Positions 6,936 through 15,749 are shown, numbered from the stretch's first letter. The stretch is DNA of 27,257 nucleotides from UBA12545 sp051024685 (GCA_051024685.1 JAZHPA010000034.1:1-27257), one strand, 5' to 3'. Program-made: numbers and translations. Notes: a model not told the origin generated them from the letters alone.

Positions 6936-8027
6936 TTACGGCCTGATACATGGCCCTTCATAGTCCTTAGCCTCCTCCTCGCCCCGTAACACTCGCAGGC
7001 ATCCGAGAGCCAGGGCCTCCATTTCAAATCCTCCAGGATACACCTCCACAGGGGCGATAAAACTAACCCTCTCCGTAATCCACTTTGCTAAAAGTTGGGA
7101 ATGAGCCAACCCGCCCGTTAGAGCAATGCCATCCACCTTCCCACACGTCACGGTGGCCAGCTCACCAATGGATTTGGCTATTTGGTAAGCCATGGCCTTG
7201 TATACCAGTTCGGCGTACTGGTCACCGTTACTAATCCTTTCTTCTATCTCTATTGCATTGCTGGTTCCGAGGTAAGCTACAAGCCCTCCTTGCCCGCGAA
7301 GCTTCTTCCTCATTGTTTGGTGATCGTATTGACCGCTATAGCAAAGGTCTATCAATATGCGGCACGGTACGCGGCCCGCCCTCTCAGGCGAAAAAGGCCC
7401 TTCGTCGTCAGACACCACATCTATAATCCTTCCCTTGGAGTGAATGGTAACGGTTATACCTCCACCAAGGTGAGCTACGATAACGTTGACTTCGCCATAC
7501 CTTTTCCCCAGTTTCTCTGCGACCATCCGTGCAACCGCTCTGCTGTTCAGCGCGTGGCTTAGGCTGGGCCGCTCGATCTCGGGCATACCAGACAAACGGG
7601 CAATCTCCTCCATTTCGTCGGTGGACACCGCATCGTAAATCATGGCTGGAATTCCCAGCGGGGAGGCGATATCATAAGCTATTAACGCCGCAAGACTGGA
7701 TGCATGTTCAGGTATCTTGTCCGAGCGCAGTACCTCCAGCATCTTTTCATTGACTACATAGGCACCGCCGGACACCGGCGGAAGAGGTCCTCCCCGGGCC
7801 GCAATGGCCGAGAGTTCTTTTACCTCCACGTGATTTTCTTTCAAAGTCTCCAAAATAGCCTCTCGGCGAAATTCCAGTTGGTCCAATACCCGCGGGAATC
7901 TAGACAGCTCTTGTGAGGGGTGCTCGATCTCTTTGCGAAATACCTCTCTCTCGTCCTCAAAAAGGGCGATCTTCGTGGAAGTAGAACCCGGATTCAGGAC
8001 CAAGATCTTGTATCCCTTGCAAGTCAC
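6936..8027 (-). CDS. buk: Butyrate kinase
   Basis: A 363-residue acetate/butyrate-kinase-family protein. KILVLNPGSTSTKIALF is the N-terminal phosphate-binding motif, VIVAHLGGGITVTIH the adenosine-binding segment, and GIALTGGLAHS the C-terminal one. The length fits butyrate kinases (about 355) rather than acetate kinases (about 400). It starts with GTG at 8027, with a G-rich ribosome site 8 bases upstream, 15 bp after ptb, the usual ptb-buk order. It makes ATP from butyryl phosphate or a branched/other short acyl phosphate, and so marks an energy-conserving exit from acyl-CoA. Isobutyrate or valerate kinase activity is possible. Confidence 0.93.
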   Translation of the reverse strand: MTCKGYKILVLNPGSTSTKIALFEDEREVFRKEIEHPSQELSRFPRVLDQLEFRREAILETLKENHVEVKELSAIAARGGPLPPVSGGAYVVNEKMLEVLRSDKIPEHASSLAALIAYDIASPLGIPAMIYDAVSTDEMEEIARLSGMPEIERPSLSHALNSRAVARMVAEKLGKRYGEVNVIVAHLGGGITVTIHSKGRIIDVVSDDEGPFSPERAGRVPCRILIDLCYSGQYDHQTMRKKLRGQGGLVAYLGTSNAIEIEERISNGDQYAELVYKAMAYQIAKSIGELATVTCGKVDGIALTGGLAHSQLLAKWITERVSFIAPVEVYPGGFEMEALALGCLRVLRGEEEAKDYEGPCIRP

Positions 8028-8042
8028 TGCTACTGCCCCCCC

Positions 8043-8948
8043 TTAACCCTTGACCAGCGCTGCCACGGCTAAGGCAAGATATTTTTCCTCGTGAGTAGCA
8101 GAACGGGATTGGATGATTAACGGTACTTTCGCACCTACTACCACACCTGCAGTCCGGGCCCCTGCCGAGTGCACCAAAGCCTTGGCCAGCAAGTTTCCGG
8201 AGACGATATCCGGTACCACCATGATATCTACGTCTCCCGCTACTGGGCTGCTATAGCCCTTCCTTTGGGCTGCTTCAGCGCTCACAGCCAGGTCGTAGGA
8301 TATGGGGCCCTCCACCACACAGCCTTCAATAAGACCTTGTCTATTCCATTCCTTCAAGGTAGCCGCTTCCACCGTTTCCTTCATCTTGGGGTTTACTTCT
8401 TCCACTGCTGCCATCACGCCCACCTTGGGATGAGCTACACCCAGGGCGTGGAACACCTCGACGGCGTTTTCAATCAAGGCTTTCTTCTGTTCGAGGGTCG
8501 GGTAGGTTACTATTCCCACGTCGGTTATGCCTAAGAGCTTGGGATAGGAAGGCACCTCCATTAGAGCTACCAGGGAGATTAACCGTCCCGTCCTGAGGTC
8601 GCTCTCTTTATCCAGGAGCACCCGCATTAAGGTGCCTGTATGAATCCGGCCCTTCATGATGCAGTCGGCTCGGCCACTTTTCACTAGTCGCGCGGCCTCA
8701 CGGGCGCCTTCCTCGGCATCCGTAACGTCTACTATCTCCAGATCTGCATTTGCGCGTCCGAGGGAAGCCAGGGCCTTCCGAACTTCCTGCCCATCACCCA
8801 ACAGGATGGGCAAAACCAAACCGTCTTCCCAAGCTTCCAAAAGAGCCCTTAGGGCCTCAGTGTCCTCAGCCCCGACTAATGCTACCGCCCGTTTTTCTCT
8901 CTTGCGTCTTACCCCTTCGAGTATTTCTTGAAAGGAGTTTATACTCAT
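8043..8948 (-). CDS. ptb: Phosphate butyryltransferase
   Basis: A 301-residue member of the phosphate acetyl/butyryltransferase family. CIMKGRIHTGTLMRVLLDKE in the middle and the C-terminal block VDIMVVPDIVSGNLLAKAL followed by AGVVVGAKVPLIIQSRS are characteristic of Ptb. ATG 8948 was preferred over the upstream in-frame ATG because AAGGGG lies 7 bases before it and family members start there. It converts butyryl-CoA (or another short acyl-CoA) plus phosphate to acyl phosphate for Buk. It is the first gene of the ptb-buk-thiolase-atoD-atoA unit, with a candidate promoter in the 125-bp gap upstream. Confidence 0.93.
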   Translation of the reverse strand: MSINSFQEILEGVRRKREKRAVALVGAEDTEALRALLEAWEDGLVLPILLGDGQEVRKALASLGRANADLEIVDVTDAEEGAREAARLVKSGRADCIMKGRIHTGTLMRVLLDKESDLRTGRLISLVALMEVPSYPKLLGITDVGIVTYPTLEQKKALIENAVEVFHALGVAHPKVGVMAAVEEVNPKMKETVEAATLKEWNRQGLIEGCVVEGPISYDLAVSAEAAQRKGYSSPVAGDVDIMVVPDIVSGNLLAKALVHSAGARTAGVVVGAKVPLIIQSRSATHEEKYLALAVAALVKG

Positions 8949-8981
8949 TTTCAGCCCCTTCCCCGAAGTGAAAAGCACGGT

Positions 8982-9009
8982 ATTCTATGGTACATATAAT
9001 TTGACACAA
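8982..9009 (-). promoter_or_regulatory. Candidate sigma-A promoter for ptb operon
   Basis: On the minus strand TTGTGT (9009-9004) and TAGAAT (8987-8982) are separated by 16 bases in an AT-rich stretch 34 bp before the ptb start. Both hexamers deviate from consensus by one or two bases. The position between the end of one gene group and the first gene of the next supports it. Confidence 0.45.
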
Positions 9010-9015
9010 TACAAT

Positions 9016-9040
9016 GGGTATTACTAAAAATACCCTTTTT
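9016..9040. terminator. Inverted repeat with T-tract between SDR and ptb
   Basis: GGGTATT (9016-9022) pairs with AATACCC (9029-9035), followed by five T on the plus strand. As an intrinsic terminator it would work only rightward, where no plus-strand gene ends. On the minus strand it lies just after the short-chain dehydrogenase and could be a weak 3'-end structure or an operator upstream of the ptb promoter. Confidence 0.35.
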
Positions 9041-9073
9041 CCCAATCGATTGAATCCAGTTCCTCATTTCTGA

Positions 9074-9850
9074 TTACAACGAGGCCGTGAGTCCTCCGTC
9101 GATTACTATATATTGGCCGGTTATATAATTAGACGCCGCCGAACTGAGAAAAACAATCACACCCTTAAGGTCATCTTCGGCCCCAAACCGCCCAAGGGGT
9201 ATTTTCTGCAGCCATACATCCCGGTTCTTTTCCAGCGCCTTGCTGCTCATGTGTGTGGGAAACCACCCCGGACAGATGGCATTAACGTAAATACCGTAAC
9301 GCGCCCACTTTACCGCCAGGTCCCTCGTCATGGCCAGGACGGCTCCCTTACTCGTACTGTAGGCAATGGCATCGACTCGCTCTGGCATGTCTCCGCGCAA
9401 TCCACCTATAGACGCAACGTTTATGATTTTGCCCCCACCCTGCTCCTTCATTACCCGGGCCGCCATTGCCGACAGCTGGTAAACCCCGGTTACGTTGACC
9501 TCCATCACCTGCCGCCATTTATCTAAGGGATAGTTTAAAGAATCTGCGCCCCAGCTCATGCCAGCATTATTCACCAGGATATCAATCCTGCCAAACTCGT
9601 CCACCGTTGCTTTCACGAGTTGTTCGCAATCCTCTGCCTTACTCACATCACAGGCTACAGCGATGGAGCGTACGCCCAGACCTTCTAGCCTGGTGCACAT
9701 CTCCTTACACCGCTCTACTTTTCTTGCCGCCACCACGACGTTAGCCCCTGCCTCTGCCAGGGCCTCAGCCATTTGGGCACCCAGGCCGATCGAACCACCG
9801 GTGACTATCGCCGTCTTCCCAGCAAGCGAGAATAGATCCCTAACGTGCAT
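9074..9850 (-). CDS. Short-chain dehydrogenase/reductase 1
   Basis: A 258-residue classical SDR. It has the nucleotide-binding motif TGGSIGLG, the structural NNAG (LVNNAGM), the catalytic Ser in INVASIGG and the YSTSK catalytic Tyr/Lys pair, and ends with GQYIVIDGGLTAS as in FabG/gluconate-5-dehydrogenase-like enzymes. ATG 9850 was chosen because GAGGGG lies 8 bases upstream; the ATG at 9859 is too close to that site. It is the last gene of the group beginning with the enoate-reductase-like protein and follows the dehydratase relative by 165 bp. It probably oxidises or reduces a hydroxyl/keto intermediate of the same pathway with NAD(P); the substrate is unknown. Confidence 0.88.
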   Translation of the reverse strand: MHVRDLFSLAGKTAIVTGGSIGLGAQMAEALAEAGANVVVAARKVERCKEMCTRLEGLGVRSIAVACDVSKAEDCEQLVKATVDEFGRIDILVNNAGMSWGADSLNYPLDKWRQVMEVNVTGVYQLSAMAARVMKEQGGGKIINVASIGGLRGDMPERVDAIAYSTSKGAVLAMTRDLAVKWARYGIYVNAICPGWFPTHMSSKALEKNRDVWLQKIPLGRFGAEDDLKGVIVFLSSAASNYITGQYIVIDGGLTASL

Positions 9851-10015
9851 ACCATTCACCCCTCATACTAGTACGCTAGAAAAAGCCACTCGGCAGTATT
9901 TTCTTTCTCATGAGGGCTGGCATCGGCGCTCACGGGGAAAACTTTCAAAGGCAGACGTCTCCTCTTCCTCTCAAATGAATACCGCGCCAGCCCCCGGCGT
10001 TTTCATTCTCCAATG

Positions 10016-11539
10016 TTATTTCTTTGCGACCTTGGCAAACCGATCTAGCAGCGACTTGGGGGTCACCGTCGGCCTTTCATAGCGCGGCAGGTCATTAGTT
10101 ATCCCCGCCAGGTACTTGGCAATGCTCTTCAGGCTCTCAAGGTCATAACGGGACATCATGGCTACGGTTTCCATCTGCGGTGAGCCGCCACCGTGCAGTC
10201 CTGCTATAATCTGGGAGGCACCAAAGTGGGAGCAAATGTGTTCCTGGATCATACGGAAACACCGGTGTACCTCTTCGGCAGTGTATTTCGGGTTCCTCAT
10301 AATATACTTGTTTGCCAGGTGGCCGGTCTCCTCGGAGAAGAACTCGCCTTCAAGTGGGAGGGTAGCGCTCAGGCCGCCCGCTAGGTCGGCAAGTGTTTTG
10401 TACTCCTCAAAGATCGACTTTCCGGCTAGACGCCTGCCAGCATTAGTGAGGATCTCGTCGGGTACATATGAGCCGCACGGAAACTGAACAGCTCGGTAAG
10501 CCGAGGCCTGTCCCGCAGCAAACACAAGCTCGGCAGTGGCTATAATGTCGCAAATCTTCTCCTTGACATGCTCCTTACCTTCGATGCCGTTCACGTCAGC
10601 CACCAGGGCCGCCATGCTGGCCAGCACCTCAGAAACCGCCGTCTTACATCCGGTGTAGGAATGCCTGTGGAAGTGGGCGAACATCAGGGCCAGATAACCG
10701 GCGTAGGGTACTGCTCCAGGATTTTCCTTGCCGTTCATGAACACCCTCTCGTTGGGCACAAACACATCGTCAAATACGGTCATCGATTCTACGTCGCCAA
10801 CCTCACCAATCGGGGCCTTCAGGTGCTCACGGTGGCCTCGGTGGCCGGGTAGAGCAAGCAGCTTCACGCCGGGCCAGTCACCCGGTACGGCAAAGGCGAC
10901 CGCGTAGTCGGCATCATTGGGCGTCATGAAACGTGTTGGAATCACGATGATCTCATCGGCATAAGGGGCAATAGAGTTGCAGCACTTGGCGCCCCGAACA
11001 ATAATGCCGTCCGGACGGGTCTCCACTATCCTGACATAGAGGTCCGGGTCATCCTGCTCGTGAGGCCTCTTGAGGCGGTGCCCCTTCACGTCCGTCTGGG
11101 CGCAGCAGGCCACTAGGTCGTTCGCCTGGCTGAACTCCAGGTATTTAAGCAGCCTCTGGTGGTAGCTGGTTCCCAGGGCCTGGTCCATATCATAGGTTAC
11201 CACATACAGCGCGTTGAGCGCATCGACACCCATGCACCGCTGAATGCAGCCTCCAACCCGGTGGCAAAGCAGCCTCGTCATGAGCTGCTTTTTCAAAAGA
11301 TCATCGACACTCCTATGGATGTGGGTAAACCGGTTGATCTTTTCACCCGTCAGATGAGATGTGGCTACACAAACATCCTGATAGGCCGGATCATGGGCAC
11401 AATCAAAGGTCTGGCGGATGACGTACAGGCCGGCGTTAATCCAATCCCCTGTTCTATCAACCTTCTGGCCATTGATATACACATTTGGCCGCATCTTCCT
11501 CAGACGCTCAACATATGCCTCGAATGTTCCAACCGGCAT
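10016..11539 (-). CDS. 4-Hydroxybutyryl-CoA dehydratase-like Fe-S/FAD protein
   Basis: A 507-residue member of the AbfD/HpaB (4-hydroxyphenylacetate hydroxylase) flavoprotein family. The cluster ligands known from Clostridium aminobutyricum AbfD (C99, C103, H292, C299) are matched one residue earlier by C98 and C102 (GGCIQRCMG) and H291 and C298 (FHRHSYTGCK), with the adjacent Y295 and K299. It is therefore a [4Fe-4S]/FAD dehydratase type rather than an oxygenase. Other active-site segments differ from AbfD as I recall it: GAKCCNSIAP where AHQT is usual, and IIAGLHGGGSPQ where a Glu precedes the HGAGSPQ block. The simple reading is 4-hydroxybutyryl-CoA to crotonyl-CoA, feeding the crotonase and dehydrogenase upstream, but a different CoA ester is quite possible. 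Confidence 0.8.
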   Translation of the reverse strand: MPVGTFEAYVERLRKMRPNVYINGQKVDRTGDWINAGLYVIRQTFDCAHDPAYQDVCVATSHLTGEKINRFTHIHRSVDDLLKKQLMTRLLCHRVGGCIQRCMGVDALNALYVVTYDMDQALGTSYHQRLLKYLEFSQANDLVACCAQTDVKGHRLKRPHEQDDPDLYVRIVETRPDGIIVRGAKCCNSIAPYADEIIVIPTRFMTPNDADYAVAFAVPGDWPGVKLLALPGHRGHREHLKAPIGEVGDVESMTVFDDVFVPNERVFMNGKENPGAVPYAGYLALMFAHFHRHSYTGCKTAVSEVLASMAALVADVNGIEGKEHVKEKICDIIATAELVFAAGQASAYRAVQFPCGSYVPDEILTNAGRRLAGKSIFEEYKTLADLAGGLSATLPLEGEFFSEETGHLANKYIMRNPKYTAEEVHRCFRMIQEHICSHFGASQIIAGLHGGGSPQMETVAMMSRYDLESLKSIAKYLAGITNDLPRYERPTVTPKSLLDRFAKVAKK

Positions 11540-11607
11540 AGTAGGAAGCCCCCCATTTCAAAAATTGATGAGCTAAACCTGCATAACTCCCCCGTACCCG
11601 GCGGATG

Positions 11608-11841
11608 TCAGCGGCAGACACCGCCGCTCGCCAGCGGCCCTGCAGCCGCTTTTCCCTTTCTGCTGGCGTAGGAAAGAATCGTTCCTATCACGATACTTAG
11701 GATCGCCGCAAAGATCATCCTGTACCCGGGCGGTAAAAGAAAGGTTACAAATATCTTGTTGGTCTTGTTGGTTTCCGGCAGTCCTACGAAGGCAAGAATC
11801 CCTGCAGGGACTCCTCCCAGATAATGTCTCCTGCCAACAAT
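11608..11841 (-). CDS. Possible small membrane protein
   Basis: After the stop of the 3-hydroxyacyl-CoA dehydrogenase, GGGAGG is followed 8 bases later by ATT (11841), opening a frame of about 77 residues: VGRRHYLGGVPAGILAFVGL, a charged stretch, then a hydrophobic helix (MIFAAILSIVIGTILSYA) and a basic tail RKGK. Alternatively translation could start at a GTG near 11882, overlapping the preceding gene. One or two membrane segments are likely. An ATT start is rare, and no family is recognised. It lies between the dehydrogenase and the dehydratase relative, so it could be a small partner of either, or a chance frame. Confidence 0.35.
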   Translation of the reverse strand: MVGRRHYLGGVPAGILAFVGLPETNKTNKIFVTFLLPPGYRMIFAAILSIVIGTILSYASRKGKAAAGPLASGGVCR

Positions 11842-11855
11842 CCGTTTTGCCTCCC

Positions 11856-12716
11856 TTAGCCAGTCGTCTCGTACGTGTACCACCCCTTTCCGACCTTCCG
11901 TCCGACACGCCCGGCCCTCACCAGGGACCTGAGAGTATGAGGCGGATTCCACTTGGGGTCCTTTGTCTCCCGGAAGAAGTATTCGCCTATGGTGACAGCT
12001 AAATCAAGCCCGCCAAAGTCCATCAGCTGGAAGGGCCCCATGGGGTAATTCAGGCCAAGGGTAACAGCCGTATCGATGTCTTCCGGCGTCGCAAGCCCCT
12101 CCTCCAGCATCCGAATGGCCTCAAAGAACTGGGCAAAGAGGATTCTGTTCACAATGAACCCCGGAGTGTCCTTCCGGCAGACCACCGGCGTTTTTCCCAA
12201 TGTGAGGGCCAGGTCTTTCACCCTCTGTACCGTATCATCGCTCGTCATATACCCGCACACTATCTCGACAAGCCTCATTACCTGCGGCGGGTTGAAGAAG
12301 TGCATACCAACAACCTTATCTGGCCTCGAGGTCGCGGAAGCAATTTCGGTAACCGACAGGGACGATGTGTTGGTAGCAAGGATAACCTCAGGACGGCAGA
12401 TTTCGTCCATTTTCTTAAACATGACCTTCTTTGTTTCCAAATCCTCAATAATGGCCTCTACCACGAAATCTACGGACGCGAAATCCTCAACCTTGGTAGT
12501 GGTCTTTAACCTTCGCAGGGCAGCCTCCTTATCCTCCTGTGTGATCTTCTGCTTCGCAATATCCTTGTCTATTAGCGCTGCCGCACGCTGTTTAGCAGCC
12601 TCCACGAACCGCTCCTCAACATCGCACAGCACTACTTCTAGGCCCTTCATTGCCGCTAGGTGTGCAATGCCGCCCCCCATTGTCCCGGCACCCAAAACAC
12701 CAAGCACCTTGCTCAC
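11856..12716 (-). CDS. hbd: 3-Hydroxybutyryl-CoA dehydrogenase 1
   Basis: A 286-residue 3-hydroxyacyl-CoA dehydrogenase. The Rossmann motif GVLGAGTMGGGIA is at the N-terminus. The catalytic His is in VGMHFFNPP, the Glu in RLVEIVCG, and the Asn in GFIVNRIL; the C-terminal domain ends GKGWYTYE. The start is taken as GTG 12716, behind AGGGGAGG; a longer frame from 12749 would translate the ribosome site. The sequence is close to the Hbd type, which interconverts 3-hydroxybutyryl-CoA and acetoacetyl-CoA with NAD(P). It follows the crotonase by 74 bp, giving the usual crt-hbd pair downstream of a 4-hydroxybutyryl-CoA-dehydratase-like step. Confidence 0.92.
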   Translation of the reverse strand: MSKVLGVLGAGTMGGGIAHLAAMKGLEVVLCDVEERFVEAAKQRAAALIDKDIAKQKITQEDKEAALRRLKTTTKVEDFASVDFVVEAIIEDLETKKVMFKKMDEICRPEVILATNTSSLSVTEIASATSRPDKVVGMHFFNPPQVMRLVEIVCGYMTSDDTVQRVKDLALTLGKTPVVCRKDTPGFIVNRILFAQFFEAIRMLEEGLATPEDIDTAVTLGLNYPMGPFQLMDFGGLDLAVTIGEYFFRETKDPKWNPPHTLRSLVRAGRVGRKVGKGWYTYETTG

Positions 12717-12790
12717 TAATGTTACACCTCCCCTATTTTGGTGGGCCACACGCGACCGCCGACCCCTACACAGCGCTCCCTTTTTCTATA

Positions 12791-13570
12791 TCACTCATGT
12801 CTAAACTGGGGTTTGCGCTTTTCCACAAACGCCCTCATGCCTTCCTTCTGGTCATAGGTCGAGAATGCAAGCGCAAACTGGGTCATTTCGTACTTCTTAC
12901 CGGTCTCCAAGTCCTTGTCCCGGCCAAAATTGATAGCCCTCTTCGCCAAAGCGAGGGCCATCCTGGGCCTCTCCATAAGCTTTTGCGCCAGCTCCCTCGC
13001 CTTTTCCATAAGCTCTGACTCCCCAACCACCTGGTCGACAAGCCCTATCTCCAGGGCCCTCTTAGCGTCGATTATGCTGCCGAGGTAAATTAGCTCCTTG
13101 GCACGCGACAGGCCCACTAACCTCACCAGCCGCTGCGTTCCCCCGGCCCCAGGTATTATCCCTAAAGTTACCTCAGGAAGGCCCAACCGGCTGTTTTCAG
13201 ACGCGATACGGAAATCGCAGCAAAGGGACAGCTCGCACCCCCCACCCAGGGCTGGTCCGTTTATTGCAGCTATGGTCGGGCACGGTAGAGCCTCCAGCCG
13301 GTCCATGACCCGATGGGCCAGCGTGCAGTTTTCTAGCGCCCCCCAGGGGTCTGCCTGCGCCAGTTCTTTGACGTCCGCACCCGCAGCAAACGCCTTCCCC
13401 TGGCCCGTGATAATTGCCACCCGTACGCTACGATCTTGCTCTATCCCTATCAGCACCTGTTCCAGCTCGGCCATAAGCTCGCTATTAAGAGCGTTGTAAA
13501 ACTGGGGCCGGTTAAGAGTGATTATCGCCAGTCCGCCTTCTATGGAAACGGCAACGTTCTTGTAATCCAC
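12791..13570 (-). CDS. crt: Enoyl-CoA hydratase (crotonase)
   Basis: A 259-residue crotonase-fold protein. The oxyanion-hole segment AFAAGADVKEL and the region INGPALGGGCELSLCCDF are clear. Both catalytic glutamates of true hydratases are present, E113 (GGCELS) and E133 (GLPEVTLG), arguing for hydration of an enoyl-CoA rather than another crotonase-superfamily reaction. GTG 13570 is the chosen start, behind GGGAGG; a TTG start five codons earlier lies within that site. It precedes hbd in the same unit and would take crotonyl-CoA or a similar enoyl-CoA to the 3-hydroxy ester. Confidence 0.92.
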   Translation of the reverse strand: MDYKNVAVSIEGGLAIITLNRPQFYNALNSELMAELEQVLIGIEQDRSVRVAIITGQGKAFAAGADVKELAQADPWGALENCTLAHRVMDRLEALPCPTIAAINGPALGGGCELSLCCDFRIASENSRLGLPEVTLGIIPGAGGTQRLVRLVGLSRAKELIYLGSIIDAKRALEIGLVDQVVGESELMEKARELAQKLMERPRMALALAKRAINFGRDKDLETGKKYEMTQFALAFSTYDQKEGMRAFVEKRKPQFRHE

Positions 13571-13630
13571 CGGTCTCCCTCCCAAGCCACGTCGCCCAAA
13601 CGGGCAAGTACCTCAAGAACTCTCCCAGCT

Positions 13631-15610
13631 CTAAATCTCCATGGCGCAGTTAAAGCCTTCATGGATGGCCGCCTTGAGGTTGCGGGGCTGCTTGCAGTCT
13701 CCTATAGCATAGACATCGGGCGCCACGTCTACAAAGCTTTCGACGACCTCACTTCTGGGGACAAATCCAAGGGAAAGAACCACAGTATCTGCCGGGACAA
13801 CATACCTGTTCCATTGCTTATCGATCACGACGACTCCCGTATCGGTGATCTCCTCAAGCTTTACCTCGGTTATAAACTTAACATTATTTTTCTTAAGCAG
13901 GAGCATCAAACCCAGCCGGTTGATTATGGGACAGTCACCCGCTATCTCCTGCTCACTGAGCATGTCTATAATGGTTACCTTCTTACCCTGCTGGGCCAGG
14001 TGCAGCGCCGTCTCACAGCCGGTCAACCCGCCGCCGGCCACCACCACATTCTGGCCCACAGCGGCACGTCCCGTGTCCACGTCACCAGACCAAACCACGT
14101 TGGGTCTGTCAATCCCCGGAAGTTCGGGAATGATCGGCCTGGCGCCTACAGCAACAATCACTGCATCCGGCTTTTCAGCCCTAACCAGGTCCGGCGTAGC
14201 TTCCGTGTTCAGCCTCACTGCCACTCCGGGAGCCTCAGTAGTCTGCTTTATCAGCCAACCAAGGTAACGACGCATATCTTCCTTGAACGGCAGGGCTGCC
14301 GCCAGGCACAGGTTGCCTCCCAGGTTTGCGCTCTTCTCAAAAAGGATTACCTCATGGCCCCTTTGCGACGCCGTCAGCGCGGCCTGCATTCCAGCCGGCC
14401 CGCCGCCTACGATTACCACTTTTTTCTTCTTCCTTGCAGGCCGTATGTCGGTAAACTCGGTTTCTCTACCTACCATGGGATTGACCGCGCAAATAACGGG
14501 GTAGAACCGCGCAGTATTGTGCGTGCAGGTATTACAACGTACGCAGGGTCTTACTTCCTCCTCCTCGCCGCGGCGCATCTTGTTGACGTACTGGTTGTCC
14601 GCCAGGATGTTCCGCATCATGGCAACCATGTCGGCCTGGCCCTCTCGCAGAATCTCCTCGGCCATCTCCATGGTAATAGAGCCAACCGCTGTTACAGGCA
14701 CCTTGACTGCTTTCTTTATCTTAGCTGCCCAGTGCACATTATGGCCGTGCGGATAGTAGGTCGGCTGGATGATGTCTGGGTTGGTTTCAGGCTCCGTGAT
14801 AAGCCCGGCGGACACATGTAAAAGATCAATCTTATCCTCTATCATCTTGATAAAATCGATGGTCTCCTCCAGGCGCATGCCGTCCGGTACCAGCTCGTCC
14901 GCGCTTATTCTGTACTCGATTATCATCCGGTCTCCGACTTTCCTCCGGATGCCCTCTAGCACCTGGATGGCAAATCGAGCACGGTTCTCCAGACTGCCCC
15001 CGTAAATATCCCTGCGTTTATTGGACATGGGCGAAAGGAACTGGGCCAACAGGTGTCCGTGCGCCCCGTGGAGCATCACCATCTTAAATCCGGCCTGGTA
15101 GCAGTTGTACACGGCGTGAACATACTGGTCGATAACCCTGTCAATGTCTTCCTGGGTCATCTCTCTGACCGGAACTGCACGCCGCCCCTCAATACCGGCG
15201 AACATCAGCTCAGCGCGCGACGGAATAGGGGACGGTCCCATGGGCTTTCTTCCCTCCAGGAGTCCTGGAGGACAGAAGCGCCCACCATGGTTTATTTCGA
15301 TAGACGCTACAGCACCATGCCTCTCGATGGCCTCCACCAGCCGGTAGAGACCGGGAAGTACGCGATCGTCACCCAGATTAAGCTGTGCCTCGTGTTCCTT
15401 GCCCTCATAAAAGTCAATTACACTATCCCCTATGGTTACCACTGCCGCCCCGCTGCGTGCAAGCTGCTGGTGATAAGCGATCATCGCCTCCGTGACCATA
15501 CCATTTTCTGAAGCTAGGCACACCACTGCCGGGGCAACTTCGATCCGGTTCTTGAAGGTTATGTGCCGGATCCTTAGGGGCGTGAATACGTGCTTGAACC
15601 TGGTGCTCAA
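13631..15610 (-). CDS. 2-Enoate reductase/FadH-type NADH:flavin oxidoreductase
   Basis: A 659-residue three-part flavoprotein. Residues 1 to about 350 form an Old-Yellow-Enzyme TIM barrel (FTPLRIRHITFKNRI; HGAHGHLLAQFLSP; RRDIYGGSLENR). C356, C359, C362 and C374 bind a [4Fe-4S] cluster. A FAD domain starts at VVIVGGGPAG, about residue 398, and a second dinucleotide fold at VVVAGGGLTGCE. This is the architecture of enoate reductase, 2,4-dienoyl-CoA reductase and BaiCD. It reduces an activated C=C bond, or runs in reverse, with NAD(P)H. It begins with TTG 15610, supported by a GGTGA site 7 bases upstream and by family alignment at the N-terminus. It is first in its unit after a terminator at 15719-15743. 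The substrate is unknown: free enoate, dienoyl-CoA or a cyclic enone. Confidence 0.9.
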   Translation of the reverse strand: MSTRFKHVFTPLRIRHITFKNRIEVAPAVVCLASENGMVTEAMIAYHQQLARSGAAVVTIGDSVIDFYEGKEHEAQLNLGDDRVLPGLYRLVEAIERHGAVASIEINHGGRFCPPGLLEGRKPMGPSPIPSRAELMFAGIEGRRAVPVREMTQEDIDRVIDQYVHAVYNCYQAGFKMVMLHGAHGHLLAQFLSPMSNKRRDIYGGSLENRARFAIQVLEGIRRKVGDRMIIEYRISADELVPDGMRLEETIDFIKMIEDKIDLLHVSAGLITEPETNPDIIQPTYYPHGHNVHWAAKIKKAVKVPVTAVGSITMEMAEEILREGQADMVAMMRNILADNQYVNKMRRGEEEEVRPCVRCNTCTHNTARFYPVICAVNPMVGRETEFTDIRPARKKKKVVIVGGGPAGMQAALTASQRGHEVILFEKSANLGGNLCLAAALPFKEDMRRYLGWLIKQTTEAPGVAVRLNTEATPDLVRAEKPDAVIVAVGARPIIPELPGIDRPNVVWSGDVDTGRAAVGQNVVVAGGGLTGCETALHLAQQGKKVTIIDMLSEQEIAGDCPIINRLGLMLLLKKNNVKFITEVKLEEITDTGVVVIDKQWNRYVVPADTVVLSLGFVPRSEVVESFVDVAPDVYAIGDCKQPRNLKAAIHEGFNCAMEI

Positions 15611-15718
15611 TCTACGCTCACCGCCTTTGGATTAAGTGCAGCTTCCGGGGATACAGGCTCTCTTTCTGCCACTCTTTAAGCTGTCTTCCGCAACCCGTCG
15701 CCTGATGGCTCCGGCTCC

Positions 15719-15743
15719 AAAAAAGCCACCTCTCAAGGCTGGC
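15719..15743 (-). terminator. Intrinsic terminator after nitroreductase gene
   Basis: On the minus strand GCCAGCC (15743-15737), a 6-nt loop and GGTGGC (15730-15725) form a stem with one bulge, followed directly by six T (15724-15719). It lies 6 bp past the nitroreductase stop and separates this group from the enoate-reductase group. Confidence 0.75.
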
Positions 15744-15749
15744 AGGGCA

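Noticed and set aside
9001..9030. Perfect TTGACA on the plus strand with an A/T-rich word about 18 bases on
   Set aside because: The -10 word is poor, the following hairpin would terminate at once, and no plus-strand gene lies downstream. The minus-strand promoter for ptb explains the AT-rich stretch better.
13436..14821. 461-codon plus-strand frame opposite the enoate-reductase-like gene
   Set aside because: It runs across the crotonase/reductase junction antisense to two well-supported genes and has no recognisable motifs.
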